Shown: positions 1 to 11,497, counted from the first letter of the stretch. The stretch is 64,000 nucleotides of DNA from Trichobilharzia szidati (GCA_944472155.2 OX235272.1:15360354-15424353), one strand, 5' to 3'. Translations and numbers: made by a program. Notes: a model not told the origin generated them from the letters alone.

Positions 1-239
1 CAAGGGAATAATAGTAATAATAAATTAACTTGAAATAAAACGAATTTAAATAAGTGAATGGAGCATCCAGGAAACAGTGGTCAACAAAATGATAGATTCA
101 GACACTAGTGAGTTTTAGTCACCAAATTTAAGATACAATATGGATACTGTTTGAGAGGACTTTAATCAGGTTGGATATACCAGATTTGAGTTAAAGTGGT
201 TACAATTAACGATGCTGACGACAAAATAGTAATTATAGT

Positions 240-970
240 GTGGGGTAAACAGAGTAGTATTGCTACTCCTTTACTTTATTCCAAAACAGTACTTGTGATA
301 CAGAATGGAATTTTCAGCATTAATCACAATATCTTGCATCTAATTTCCTCAAATTATAAATAAAATTAATCACACAGAAAATTTTCCACATTTACAATAG
401 GGGTAATGTCAAAAAAACATGCAGCATATAAAATGGAAATAATAATAATAATAATGATAACAGCTAAGGTAATAATAATAATGATACAAGTGAGAATTGC
501 CGTGGGCTTGTTTCACACAGTATTGTCGATGTGGTATAGAAATCTTGGCATGTTTAAAAATATTGAATATAATGTTCCCTTTGCATGATATGGTGAGGGG
601 AAAAGCAAAAATTACAGAAGTCATAGACATAAGTCGGTGTTTGCAATTATGAGAGTAAAACAAAGAAGCAACAGGACCATAAATATAATAGAAATAATAA
701 AAGTAAAACTTGAAGGTATATCAGGATGGATGGAGGAGATTCTCTATTTACTAGATGAAAAAGGTTAGTTAGTTAATTCTTGCCCGACACTATTTTCATC
801 ACATAAAATACGTGCCAAGTATGATATCATAGAATTTTTATACTTGAACGTGCGAGCATACAGTTTTCTGAAGTTACTTCTCGTTCTACCTGAGGAGATG
901 CAAGGTGAAAGCTTACGGTGAAGTGGATGCTCCAAGTCAGACAAAATCCCTCTAGCAAATTTATTGCACG
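240..970 (-). mobile_element. LINE-E copy (C-terminus and tail)
   Basis: Minus strand: RSNFRKLYARTFKYKNSMIS and YLARILCDENSV at 960-780, then a degraded 3' region, ending in the tail (AGAATGGAATTTTCAGC, read in plus, near 301). It has the same order as the copies at 22 and 62 kb. Confidence 0.55.
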
Positions 971-1194
971 AAGTGAAGTGCCTATCGACAACGAAGTTAA
1001 CTATGTGGTCCACTAGGACACCACTCATCCTACTGACAGTCTTCAGCATTGCACGAATTGTGACAAAGTCCTTTTCAAGCAAACCAAGTGATGGGTGATT
1101 CATTATAATGGAAATAAAAGGAATGTGTGAATTTTGTAAACTCAGGGTGATGGGCTAAAATTATTAATTTCGATTGTGACACTAGGAGGACAAA

Positions 1195-1560
1195 ATTCAG
1201 CGAAGAGACTCTTTTCAACAAATTCATTACCAATTCGGAAAAAGTTACCTGGGGTTCTAGTGCGAAGTTGTGACCTATTGTGTCCACCAGGTCGAGCTTG
1301 GCTGGTAAAATTGCCTGGTATAGTTGTACTATAGTCACAAAATGGTAGGAGCTGGAATTCATGGGACTAGCTTTTGGATTGGTGTATGAGCTCGTCTTGT
1401 AACCGGAATTCCCTGGGTTCCTACCTAAGTGGATGAGTACTGATGAAGAGTCCCAAACTATGACGAAAAACCTATTGAGTACTGTTTGATTTTTAATGGT
1501 CCTCTAAACGACACTGAGTGATCAAAATCAAATCTACAAACCAACTCTGGAAAACTATAT
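1195..1560 (+). mobile_element. SINE-H copy, decayed
   Basis: TTACCTGGGGTTCTAGTGCG, ATGAGCTCGTCTTGTAACCG, and GTACTGATGAAGAGTCCCAA at about 1437 follow the SINE-H order. Box B is damaged. Confidence 0.65.
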
Positions 1561-1689
1561 CCCGCAAGGGGATTTAAACTTAAGCTAGTAATAATGTGAA
1601 ATGAGATTAAATCTTTGTGATTTCAATCATAGTAAATTATCAAATGGCAAAACAGAATAACTTAATGTATATATATATGAAATCATAGC

Positions 1690-1955
1690 TTCCACTACCC
1701 AATACTGAGTTATCATTATATGATGTTTATTTTCCTTCCTACTTCTTGGTACTTTTTCGCATTTATAATTATTTTGTGTTTATCCTGTTTTTTTTTTTGC
1801 TGTTGGTGACTTTAGATTTATTTTTTTTGTTTGTTTAATACTTCTTATAAATGTTTCATAAAATTAGGTGCAAATATTGTAGATATGTGCTGAAAATTCC
1901 ACACTGTACCACTAGTACTGTTTCTGGAATAAAGCAAATTATTATTATAAAAATT
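1690..1955 (+). mobile_element. LINE-E 3' tail fragment
   Basis: GTGCTGAAAATTCCACACTG near 1888, then GGAATAAAGCAAATTATTAT with an ATT-rich end. It is an inverted match to 62085-61787. Confidence 0.65.
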
Positions 1956-2164
1956 GATGGATTCAAGTTGGCTGAAGTCAGTGAGTCTATGATTTTGGTA
2001 TCATTTTGGTTAACTGTACTTGACTGTGATATTATTATTGTTGTTGTTGTCACTTGTTACCCTTCTTGTTGTGAATTATTTTCCTGTGCTGGTGTTGTTC
2101 TGACTGTTTTATTACTCGTTTTCCTGGTTTTAAGGCGAGCAACCCACAAGTTCGCTTCTCTCTA

Positions 2165-2715
2165 AACTATAATTTAATGTAACAATCCCTTTCTCAGGCG
2201 TGAGGCTAGCAACCCCACCCTGTAAACAAAGTTGCTACAGAAACTTCAGCACGATGAATCTCCTTGCGCCAAAAGAAAAGTCTGTGTGGGGACATGGAAT
2301 GTCCTCACCATGTACGAGATTGGCAAAGCTGCCCAGATCGCAAACGAAATGAAAAGATACGGAGTTGAAGTACTGGGGATATGTGAAAGCAGATGGAACG
2401 GGAATGGACTCACCAAATTGTCAACGGGTGAGTCAGTGATCTACTCCGGTCATGGAATGTATAGATACTGGATAAGGATGCGAAATCAATAGGATTAATA
2501 ATATTACCAGGCAGTTAAAACATTACATAAGAGGACGGGAAGTTTGAGAAGATAGAATTTAACATTGCAGAAGAGGATGTCATACGAAGAGGAAATGAAA
2601 GCATGTGGGCCTATTTGGGGCCAGGTGAAAACGTTGGCAGAGAACTGAACGCAATGGAGACGTGCGGCTGAAGACCTATGTTCCTCAAAGAACTAAAGGA
2701 AAGAAATAATATGTG
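2165..2715 (+). mobile_element. RTE LINE, internally deleted copy (leader + endonuclease start + 3' end)
   Basis: The leader (GTGAGGCTAGCAACCCC at about 2199) is followed by the start of an RTE endonuclease: KVCVGTWNVLTMYEIGKAAQ, then GICESRWNG, up to about 2475. From about 2560 it jumps to the element's C-terminal end (EEEMKACGPIWGQVKTLAEN) and the 3' end near 2715. The endonuclease core and the whole RT are missing, so it is non-autonomous. Confidence 0.82.
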
Positions 2716-3109
2716 CAACTGAAATAATACCGACAACTGTTCTAAGTAGTAACATAGATTAAATAAACAAAACGAAAAATAAATAAATGAATGTTTATCC
2801 CTCTACAACCAAAGCATAGTTAGGGATTGTACATGCCTCATTTACACACACAAAGGTCTGACTTGACTTTTTATGAATAGCTAGAGCCTCCGCTACATTT
2901 AGAAGTTTTGAAGCAAATAAGAAGGTGGCAAGTTAACATAAATTCGATGGATGTTCTTAATATCATGGTCAGGTAGAGATGAATGATAGAAGTCTATACA
3001 GTGATTTAGAATATAGTCTCGTATGCCCTTTCTTTCTTTCTCTCTTGTGAAATTTAGCCATAATGTGTTCTAGTATCGTTTATTTTTGCTTCATATCAAA
3101 CTATGCCCA

Positions 3110-5475
3110 TAAATTCGTTGAAAAGAGCCTCATTTGTGAATTCTGTGTTCTTAATAATAAACGTAATGATAAAGGTCATGAAATCAATAGACATCCTAAA
3201 CAAAGATTCGTCCGAACGCCTCGCTGAGTTTTCCGTTGTGAATCACCTGATTCGTTGCATTGTCATACAGCTGTTGAATGAGGTGATAAAGACTTAGGCA
3301 CTGCACGCCGTAGTGTTGAATTAGTCTCCAAATTACTTCTCGGTTAACACCGTCTGTCGAAGGCCTTTTCGAAGTCAGTGGAGCTGTTGAGGTATAGGTG
3401 TGACTGCCTTTCTATGCTTTGCTTGAAGATGATGCGTGGAGTTGCAGTGCGTTTTTAGGATCATGATTTGCCTTTCCTCGATCCAGCTTCTTGTGTGCTG
3501 GCGGAGATCTGCATCCAGTGCATCTTTTATACTTTGCAGAATCATGCGACTTAGTAACTTAATTAGCGTGAAAAAGAGCATTATTCTGTGCCAGTTCTTG
3601 CAGAGATCTAAGTCGCCCTTCTTTGGTAGCTTGACTTGGTAGCCTTTCTTCCAATTGGTAGGCACCTTTCCTTCTTTCCAAACCTTTTGCAATAATCGCG
3701 TAAGCACATCTGCTGTAGTCTCGGTGACTCTTTTCAGTGCTTTAGGGGAATTCCGTCTGACCCCGATGCTTTCCTGGCTGGCATTCAACGGCTAGATAGC
3801 ATTCAGGATTTCTGTTTTCGTCAGAGAATCAGTGTCCACTGGCGAGCAGTTCTGTGCACGCTGCCAGTGATAGTAGTATTTCTGGGCAAGTTGCAGGTGA
3901 TGGTCGATTCAAGAGTCCTTTGAATTGGTCAGTCGATTGTTTTATTTATTTCTCTTCCTTGATGATTAGGTTTGCTTGAGCATCTTTTATTGGTTTCGTC
4001 ATCTGGGTTGATCTGCCCGGATATAAATCTGTTTATCTGATATAATTTCCTGAGTACGCTTCTGTATGTGGCCTGCCTGTTCTGCTTCAGTTGCCGGCCA
4101 GTGTGTCGTTGAATTATCTTTTGTCTTTCCTATCAGTATTCTTCACTTCTCTCTGTATTCAGTGCAGTGTACATTAAACTCAGCTTCTCCTTCTGTCGCT
4201 CATCTATGCATTGACTCATCTTCTGTCTCACCATCCTCATCTCCTCTCTTCTATTAGCTTTCAAGTAGGTTTCCTTTTTGAGCCATTCTTTGTCTTGTCT
4301 CTTCTTTCCTCCTAGGACAGTTGTACCCGTTTGCTTGAATATTGTTTTCAGATGTCCAATGTTCTTCCATACAGGTTTCTTCAGTGATGCCACGTAGTGT
4401 GTCCGACTTTGCTCTGATGTGATCTGTAGCGAAGACATCCGTTGTAGTTTTATCCTTCAGTTTCTGTTTGTTAAACTTGAATCGTGGTCTCTCGCCATTT
4501 GTTTTCATGGATTTCAGGTTCACCTTGAAGGTTCCTTGAACTAGATGATGGTCTGAGCCCACATCTGCTCCTCTTGTTGAATTTGTGTCCAGTAAGCTGT
4601 ACTTGAAACTGAGATAAAATCTATCTGTGTTCATCAGGCAAAACCCATGTCTCTGGCCTTGTGTATATCCTTGTTCTTGTACACACTACCTCCAATCACC
4701 AGACCACTGAAAACACAGATGTCTGTGAATAATTCCCCGTTCTTATTGATTTTTCCGAGCCAGAGTCTCTCGACCCATGATGAGTTCTATTCTTGTATTA
4801 TCTACTCCCAGTTCAGGAGGCATTCACATAGCCCACAGGGATTTTAATGCTAACATTTGTGATGCTGTCCATTATTGTTTGTAGTTGTCTATAAAAATCT
4901 TCCTTCTTCTCTTGTTCCGCATTTTTTGTAGCATTGTGCTTAGCATTGGATAATTGTTACCCTTCCATCCTTTGGAGTTGAATCTTGATCCTGAGGGATG
5001 AAATTGGTCCTCACTACATTAGGGCTTTGGCCAATCACTCCCTCAGTGTGCTGGTGGTTGTCACATGGGTGACCAGATGGGCGTAGATTGCTGACTCTCC
5101 AGTTGACAATTTTGATAATCCTCAACCACCCCATCTGCTTTCGCAGATACCCATTACTTCTAAGCGATATACTCGCATTTCTTTGGCTACTTGAGCAGCC
5201 TTCCCAGTCTCGTGCATTGTACGTACACTCCATGTTTTTATTCTTATTCTTCCTTTCATTGAGAGAAGACACGTAGGCTGGTTTCCCAAAGGCTTTCACT
5301 AGGTCGCTGTACCATTTTGCCTCTCTTATTCCAGCGAAGAATAAGATTATTATTGGAATTTCTTGTATTTTGAATATCATTTTTGTTCATTGAAGTTTCT
5401 CTAGCAGCTTGATAGCTTTCCTGGTGTAGGGATGCTAACCCCACGCGCTACCCTCCCTCTTTAACCGGGCTTGGG
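3110..5475 (-). mobile_element. RTE LINE copy, leader to RT, degraded
   Basis: Longest RTE copy here, minus strand. The leader with GGGGTTAGCATCCC lies at about 5440, endonuclease text at 5380-4650 with many frame breaks, a linker at 4634-4133 (SLLDTNSTRGADVGSDHHLV), and RT at 3788-3200 (KVWKEGKVPTNWKKGYQVKL, PKKGDLDLCKNWHRIM). It is truncated around 3110 before the catalytic box and 3' end. Confidence 0.82.
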
Positions 5476-6321
5476 ACTGGTTAGAAGACTAGCGAGCTAG
5501 TTACCTGGGCGAGGTTAAAATCCAAAAAGTAGTTTGAAAATTTGAACAGCCTTATTAGCGGGGTATAGTTACGAACGTCTTTGTCAAAAGTACTTTTCTT
5601 TTGTTCCACTAATCATGGTCTGTCGTGATAATCTTTCAATTACAATTCAAACTGTAAATGTAATGGCTATTCTTCTGTCTGCTAGTCAGAAAAACAATCA
5701 ATGAGATTCCACGACACTTCCAACACCTATTCTGCATAAGATCTGAAAATATTTACATTATTGTGATATTTTATTTTTGGCGCCATTTTTGCTTTTTAAC
5801 CCAGTACTCAATCAGACAAATTCGTTCAGTGTTACGATTTCAAAATTCAATAATTCGAAAAAGAGGGACTGCGACTTTAAAATCGGAATGATATTTAAAC
5901 GTTTGTCCACAAATATAAATACAAGATGCAATAATGTTTACTCATGTTGAGAACAATATGTTACAAACAGTAAAAAACAAAAAGCGAAATAGATTAAAAA
6001 GGCGAAGAGGCAGATAAATCACAAATCATAAATCACGATAACTGATTAAAAACGAAACAAGCAAAAGTATCAGTAATTGAGCGAATTGAAAACAATTGAA
6101 CAAAGCCAAACATTTGAGAGAGAGAGAGAAATTTTCACCGCCTAATTCAAATTCCTCTTCCTTATTTAATCAAATAAAGATTGTATACATTCCCGGGATC
6201 AAATTTTCAAATCAGCTGTTAAAATTTTAATTTAGTTTTCCATATTTTTAAGAAAAATATTGATAAATCGTGAGTAAAATTCAAAAATGGAATTATTTAT
6301 GTAAATAAAAAAAAGCATTTA
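5476..6321. other. No gene seen; downstream flank of the Notch-ligand gene
   Basis: AT-rich sequence with a short GA repeat (6117-6128). Probably 3' UTR and intergenic DNA after the minus-strand ligand gene; no confident polyadenylation signal was picked. Confidence 0.5.
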
Positions 6322-6672
6322 CTAAACATTACTAATACTTGATGTTCGCTGATAGATAGTCGGCTTATCACTATGATTATCATTATCATTAATATTATTA
6401 TCAAAAGTGGATGAGTTGATGATTGAAACACTTGGTAATTGTTCAGATTGTAGACTAGATGGTTGATGATATGGTGTTGTATCATTGAAATTATTTGTGA
6501 ATGTACTCAATGTTGATGGAGATTGTGGTCTTTGTTTTTTATCGATTAGTTGAGTGCATTCATTTAGTAATTGGTATGGTGAAGCATCGAATGTTGTTGG
6601 CCGTAGAGGCGGTAGTTGGGGGGCGGGGCATCTTCGTCGAATGGATCTACAATTGTCTCTGTTATTGATATT
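6322..6672 (-). CDS. Possible continuation of the Notch-ligand tail beyond an in-frame TAA
   Basis: The frame of the tail exon stays open from 6672 down to a TAG at 6322. The part from about 6620 onward looks protein-like: PTTFDASPYQLLNECTQL, then QRPQSPSTLSTFTNNFND, ending in SISNV. The last residues S-N-V fit a class I PDZ-binding end, a feature known from several Delta ligands. Between 6672 and about 6620 the better-looking text is in a neighbouring frame (TETIVDPFDEDAPPP). One indel near the A-rich stretch at 6668-6675 and a compensating one in the G/C homopolymer at 6617-6628 would make a single longer tail. It could equally be 3' UTR. I infer assembly indels or two real frameshifts; the sequence alone cannot decide. 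Confidence 0.5.
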   Translation of the reverse strand, partial: NINNRDNCRSIRRRCPAPQLPPLRPTTFDASPYQLLNECTQLIDKKQRPQSPSTLSTFTNNFNDTTPYHQPSSLQSEQLPSVSIINSSTFDNNINDNDNHSDKPTIYQRTSSISNV

Positions 6673-7003
6673 TTATTTATCGTTTTCATCTGCCCTTCCT
6701 ATAACTCTTGCATATTCCTCTTGTTTAATATCATCTGGTAGGAATGGAGTTGCGTATATGGCTGTACCAGCATATTTACCTAGGGGATCAAATTCATCAT
6801 ATTCATCTTCAAGTGGACTTGGCCCAAGATATTTTGAATGAAGAGCATTAGGTGGTTTGACAGTAGTTGGTGGAACATTCCAAGTACTATTCAACGAATA
6901 TGGATTCAATGGGCTTGGACGACTATAATTTGATTGGGCTGAATTTCTAGGATTGGGATAGTATACAATGGCTGCAGGTTTGATATTCAGTTTGGCTATA
7001 CGT
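6673..7003 (-). CDS. Delta/Jagged-like Notch ligand, cytoplasmic tail exon (to first stop)
   Basis: Terminal exon of the ligand gene. The minus-strand acceptor (TTTGCCGAAACAG) is followed by one nt that completes the Lys split with the transmembrane exon, then RIAKLNIKPAAIVYYPNP. The tail is rich in Pro, Ser and Asn, then acidic (EDEYDEFDPLGKYAG), and reaches a TAA at 6673-6675 after RADENDK. Tails of Notch ligands are poorly conserved and carry Lys residues needed for ubiquitin-driven endocytosis; several Lys are visible. The reading frame stays open after this TAA for another 117 codons (next entry), so this stop may not be the true end. The gene's exon order fixes the start; the stop is less certain. 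Confidence 0.78.
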
Positions 7004-7144
7004 CTGTTTCGGCAAAACAAAAGTGTTAAATCACGACAAAAAGGTTAAATATAAGTCAAAAATACAATCTGTGCAATGATTTCCATGTGAATACGCGCAT
7101 ATATGATAGCATTATTAGTGCTAAATCAGACTCAAATTATTTCA

Positions 7145-8190
7145 AATTATTTTATTGTCTCTAGTGAGACAAGGGTGCTTGTTATCACCAATGATAAACC
7201 TAATTGTGGTGGACTGGATTATGCGTCAGACAGTGGGAAACGAGAAGACACGGATATCCAGGACCGACGTGAAGAACCTAGAAGACCTGGATTTCGCGCG
7301 TGGATGATTTATGTTTGATGTCACACAAAATCGAAGACTTACAAGCGAAAACCGACAAACTGGTCGAAGAAGGAGACAGAGAAGACAGGGCTCCAGGTGA
7401 ACACAGACAAGACGGAGGTTATGAAATTAACCAACCAACAACAACAACAACAGCAGCAGAAACATCCAGCGCCAATCAATATCAACGGGATGGATTTGAA
7501 AGAGCTAACTTCATTCACTTATCTAGGGAGCATCAATCGTCTCAACTACAGGAGGAAGAGGAACGGACGTGGATGTCAAATCGAGAATCGGGAAGGCGAG
7601 AAACACATTCATCAACCTGAAACCAATCTGGAAATCTTCCGCTGTCACTCAACTCAGCCAGCATCAACAACAAAATTCGGATTTTCAATACAAACGTCAA
7701 TCAAGTCAGTCACTCCTTCCATACGGATGGATCAGAAAGTTAGCGGCTGGTCACAAAGAATGAGTATTTCCAACAGCCTGTTGCAGAACTTTATCAACAA
7801 CTAACTGTCTTCACTGGCTCTATACTGAAGATCAGATGGCCGGAAAGAACAAGAACCAACAAGAAACCGACTATGGGAAGAAACAAAACAAGAAGCAATC
7901 GCCCAACAAATATGCAGGAGAAAGTGGAGATGGATTGGACACTCACTGGCTGAGGAGGCCACTCGTTGGATGACATCGCGCGTCAGGCCAGTGCTCGAGT
8001 GGAACCCGAAAGGGAAACGGTGAGTTGGTCGTCAGTGCAAGAGTGACATGGAGGAGATCGTGTGAAGAGGAATCGAAACAGTTTGGACTAACGTGGATGC
8101 AAGTGAAAAGTACAGCGGAAGGAAGACAGAAGCAAGTGGAGACGTGTAGTTGAAGCCCTATGTTCCACTAGGAACACAAATGAACAATAT
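7145..8190 (+). mobile_element. RTE-A LINE, 5'-truncated copy
   Basis: Starts inside the RT (VRQGC region) and runs to the 3' end GAAGCCCTATGTTCCACTAG near 8175. Recognisable text: IEDLQAKTDKLVEEG, a Gln-rich run, MDLKELTSFTYLGS and RIGKARNTFINLKPIWKS. Several frameshifts. It lies in the intron just upstream of the ligand tail exon. Confidence 0.85.
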
Positions 8191-8445
8191 TAATAACAAT
8201 AATAATAGTGAGACCGTTGAGTTGGGCCCGAATGAGGAACAACGTGTTGGGCATGATTCTGAAGATGACTATAGAAGAAATTATGTCAAGGGGGCAATGG
8301 CTGGTAGACAGTCGTGGAGCCAGAGAAATTTGATTGCAGAGAACAGAATGAAATGGTTGTGTGTGCTGCTGACACCGTATGTTCTACTCGGAACCCAAGG
8401 TAGTAATATCAATAATAAAAATGATAATAACAATATTTCACTGTA
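8191..8445 (+). mobile_element. 3' end of a divergent LINE
   Basis: About 250 nt ending CCGTATGTTCTACTCGGAAC and an AAT-rich tail, parallel to but distinct from the RTE-A end immediately before it. It looks like the last part of a related RTE subfamily. Confidence 0.5.
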
Positions 8446-8684
8446 CTTGTTTAAATTTATGCCTATCACAATGTAGTAATAAATGTTGTCTGGCTTATTT
8501 TCTGTGTTTATCGACTTTGAACCACTTAAAGACACACTCACTTACTGAAATACTGGTAAATTCAACCGAGGTGTAATAAAAAGAAGGGAAACTGTGTCGT
8601 GGATTCCAGTATTAGCCATCGTCAATAGCGATTGTGAATTTTAGCCTAATATGATAAAGAGGTTTACCATAACAATTTCCATAA

Positions 8685-10100
8685 ACAATAAGTTTCAAGA
8701 GTTGATTTGCAAGAATTTAACTAAATTCAAGTTAGGCAACACTTTGACATCAGTTGGAGAACAAATAAACACCTTGAAGTGCAACACATAAGCTGGATGG
8801 AATGCATAAACCTATGTCTAACAACGTACTTCCAATTCAACGGCCAAATATATGAACAAGTCAGAGGAACACCGATGGGATCGCCAATATCAGGTTTGAT
8901 TGCAGAAGCAGTGATGCAAAGGCTCAAAAACACAATTCTATCAAAGATCAAACCCAAGATTTGGATACGTTACGTAGATGACACATTTGTAATTATCAAA
9001 AGAAACGAGCTAGATAAAGCTCACAACCTGATAAACAACGTCTTCAACGACATCAAATTCACAAGAAAAGAGGAATCACAGAACCAAATTCCATTTTTGA
9101 CGTCTTAGTCAAGCGAACAACCACAGGGGAATTAGAAACTCAAGTCTATAGAAAATCAACTCAAAAAGACCAAATCCTGAATTACAACAGCAACGATCCA
9201 ATAACACACAAGAAGAATTGCATACAAACACTATTCAAGAGGGCCAGGACTCATTGCGGCACTCCCACCTTAAGAAAAATTGAAGAAAGATATCTCATGG
9301 ACGTCTTCCAAAAGAATGGGTATCCACGGAATTTCATCAAAAGACATATACCCCCAAGCCAACCTATCAAACCAAAAGCCCCCAAGGAAAGCACAAAGAA
9401 AATCTCCTTACCATATATAAAGGATATCTCAGAAATCACTACAAGACTCTTCAAACCTTTAGGAATTGATATCGTACACAAACCAACAAAGTCACTTCAC
9501 TCAATTCTATGTCAACCAAAAGACTCAATAGCAAAAGAAGATAAAACCAAAATCATCTACAAAATAAATTGTATCAACTGCGAAAAACACTACATTGGCC
9601 AAAGTGGACGTTCCCTTCGTCTTCGTATCCACGAACATAAGCTAGCCATCAAAAGACATGACATCCACTCCCTCATATCACTACATACAGACGACCACGG
9701 GCATCAACTCGATTGGGACAACGTTCAAATACTAGACAGAGGAAACAACAAAAATGCTAGAGAATTTTTAGAAGCTTGTCATTCCAGTGAATCATCAATC
9801 AATAGACACATCGAGATTGACAAAATTTATCAACCGATAAGAAAGAAACCTAACACACAAAGGGTCAAAGTTCAAGTCAAAGAAACAATGAGTGACAATA
9901 CAAGTAGCCTAGAAGGTGTGAAAACACACAAAAACAACCAATCACGTCCAAGGTCACCAGGAGAGATGAATAATAAACTCGTGGAGAAATCTAAAAGCTC
10001 ACTTCAAATTGAAGTATGCGCTGAAGATGTCACCCAGTAGGGTGATGAAAGCTTCGCAAATTAACTATCCAGCTCAGAGAACACAACCACATCAAAAACA
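8685..10100 (+). mobile_element. PLE-A copy: Penelope-like RT, GIY-YIG domain and 3' tail
   Basis: Penelope-like element fragment, 5' truncated within the RT. The RT region reads FNGQIYEQVRGTPMGSPISG and then RYVDDTFVIIKRNE, the PLE form of the catalytic YVDD box. A frameshift near 9105 breaks the frame, and a 247-codon stretch at 9297-10040 carries the connector and the GIY-YIG nuclease region (CINCEKHYIGQSGRSLRLRI, then LDRGN). The reverse transcriptase copies element RNA at a nick made by the GIY-YIG nuclease. The 3' tail holds a hammerhead-like fold at 10017-10058 and ends near ACACAACCACATCAAAAA. A degenerate SINE-H fragment abuts it at about 10103. The copy is not active as it stands. 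Confidence 0.88.
10017..10058 (+). ncRNA. Hammerhead-like ribozyme fold in PLE-A 3' tail
   Basis: Order of elements: TGCG (stem I), CTGAAGA core, one extra T, GTCACCC-AGTA-GGGTGAT (7-bp stem II), GAAA core, GCTT, then CGCA closing stem I. Stem III can form only between two molecules through the palindrome AAGCTT. The extra base between the core and stem II is unusual, so activity is unproven. Confidence 0.6.
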
Positions 10101-10102
10101 CC

Positions 10103-10225
10103 TTGGAGTACTGATCAGTTGTTTCATCCCACTGTGTTACCGGGGACCAAACCTAAGACCCTCAAGTTACGACGCCAGCCAGCTTATCATTCAGCCACTG
10201 GGACTTAAATCCAATAGACCATGAA
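10103..10225 (-). mobile_element. SINE-H fragment
   Basis: Reverse fragment from GGAGTACTGATCAGTTGTTT to CCACTGGGACTTAAATCC, next to the end of the PLE-A copy. Confidence 0.5.
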
Positions 10226-10647
10226 CTCTGACTTTTGTCTATTAGAGAAAGTAAAGCATCACCATCAGCCAACGTCACAGCCGTGTATTTTTTTTCTTAC
10301 ATTCAATCTAGTGAACTCCACTGGTTCAATCACTGTTGGCGAAGTGTGTACACACTGCTCATAAGTCACAGACTGGGACGATACAGCTATCTAGTACACT
10401 GTAGTTTCCATCTGCTATCCACCTCATACTGTTAGAATTACTATTTAAGTAGGACGGTGTGTGCTATTCCAGGATGACGAATTGAATGCGGATGTTTTCT
10501 GTAAGAGTAATATTGATGTAGGTTTGAGGAAAGGAGTTCAAATCACAGAATGTCTGAAACCTTGAAATTGTCGATTGAGACCATCTCCCAGGTTTGCACT
10601 ATCATGATCACATTTATTCTGTCAAGGTATGCATGTGCTTCACGTGT

Positions 10648-10885
10648 ACATTGGTGATTCAGTGGCAGAATACTCACCGAACACGGTGAACGTGGTCCGT
10701 GTCGACGCACTCCTAAACTTTGTTTAACCTGTAGTAAGAACTATAAACATTGAAGGCTGGGAATAAAGCTAACAGCTGAAACCTGTACAAAGAAATACCA
10801 CCTCTATTGAAATTTCAGAGAGTATACAAGCTAGAAGCCCTATGTCGAACTAAAAACGAAAGAGAATAAAATGATAATAATAATA
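10648..10885 (+). mobile_element. SINE-A copy, badly decayed
   Basis: TGGCAGAATACTCACCGAAC head and CTAGAAGCCCTATGTCGAAC tail remain; the body is mostly unrecognisable. Confidence 0.5.
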
Positions 10886-10887
10886 TA

Positions 10888-11437
10888 TTCAAGTATTGGT
10901 TTGTAGGGATTTGGTTGATTGGTTACAGGATTTCATCATGAGCTGACATTGGTTAGAGAACCATTGGAAAACCAGCTGGGAGTACTGGACAGCTGTTTCG
11001 TCCTAGTTTGGGACTCATGATGAAATCCTGTAACCAATCAACCAAATCCCTACAAACCAATACTTGAATATCAATGAGATGCTCACTGGTGACTGGCCCT
11101 ATTCAGGTAGGTAGTTACCTGGGGTTCCAGTGGTAAGCCGTGACCAGTAGGGTGCAGCAGGTCGGGTGTGAGGACAAGTACTCGCCACCGAAGACACTGG
11201 CTAGCGGTTGCGATATATCGTGAATTGGCAGAAGTTAGAATTCGCGGGCCATTGGCTTAATGGTATACGAGCTCGCTTTATAACCAGAAGGTCCTGGGTT
11301 CGAACTGCAGTGACGGGTGCATACTGATGAAGAGTCCCAAACTAGGACGAAACAAATGTCCAGTACTCCCAGGTTTTCCAATGGTTCTCTAACTAATGTC
11401 AGCTCGTGATGAAATCCTGTAACCAATAATATTATAC
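10888..11437. mobile_element. SINE-H array: inverted part, tail, then full unit
   Basis: 10888-11015 is a reverse 3' part. 11016-11072 is a forward 3' tail ending CAATACTTGAATA, joined at once to the forward start TCAATGAGATGCTCACTGG of a full unit to about 11437. The forward unit has box A CTTAATGGTATACGAGC, box B GGTTCGAAC and the hammerhead-like segment at 11320-11366. Confidence 0.8.
11320..11366 (+). ncRNA. Hammerhead-like segment of SINE-H
   Basis: CATACTGATGAAGAGTCC, loop CAAACTA, GGAC, GAAAC, then GTCCAGTAC. Stem II is intact, stem I is ATACTG/CAGTAC with one changed pair, and stem III is no longer palindromic (CAAATG). Confidence 0.5.
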
Positions 11438-11497
11438 TTTCTACAGGAAAATGAAGTTCACCAGTAGAAGCGTATGAATATGCATCTTCACACTTAC

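Noticed and set aside
7300..7620. Gln-rich open frames near RTE copies (also at 17.1, 19.1, 46.3 and 48.8 kb) as novel polyglutamine proteins
   Set aside because: They are the CAACAACAACAGCAGCAG segment of the RTE RT C-terminal region, repeated in every copy.
9251..9481. Hydrophobic minus-strand frame as a membrane protein
   Set aside because: It is antisense to the well-supported PLE-A coding region.
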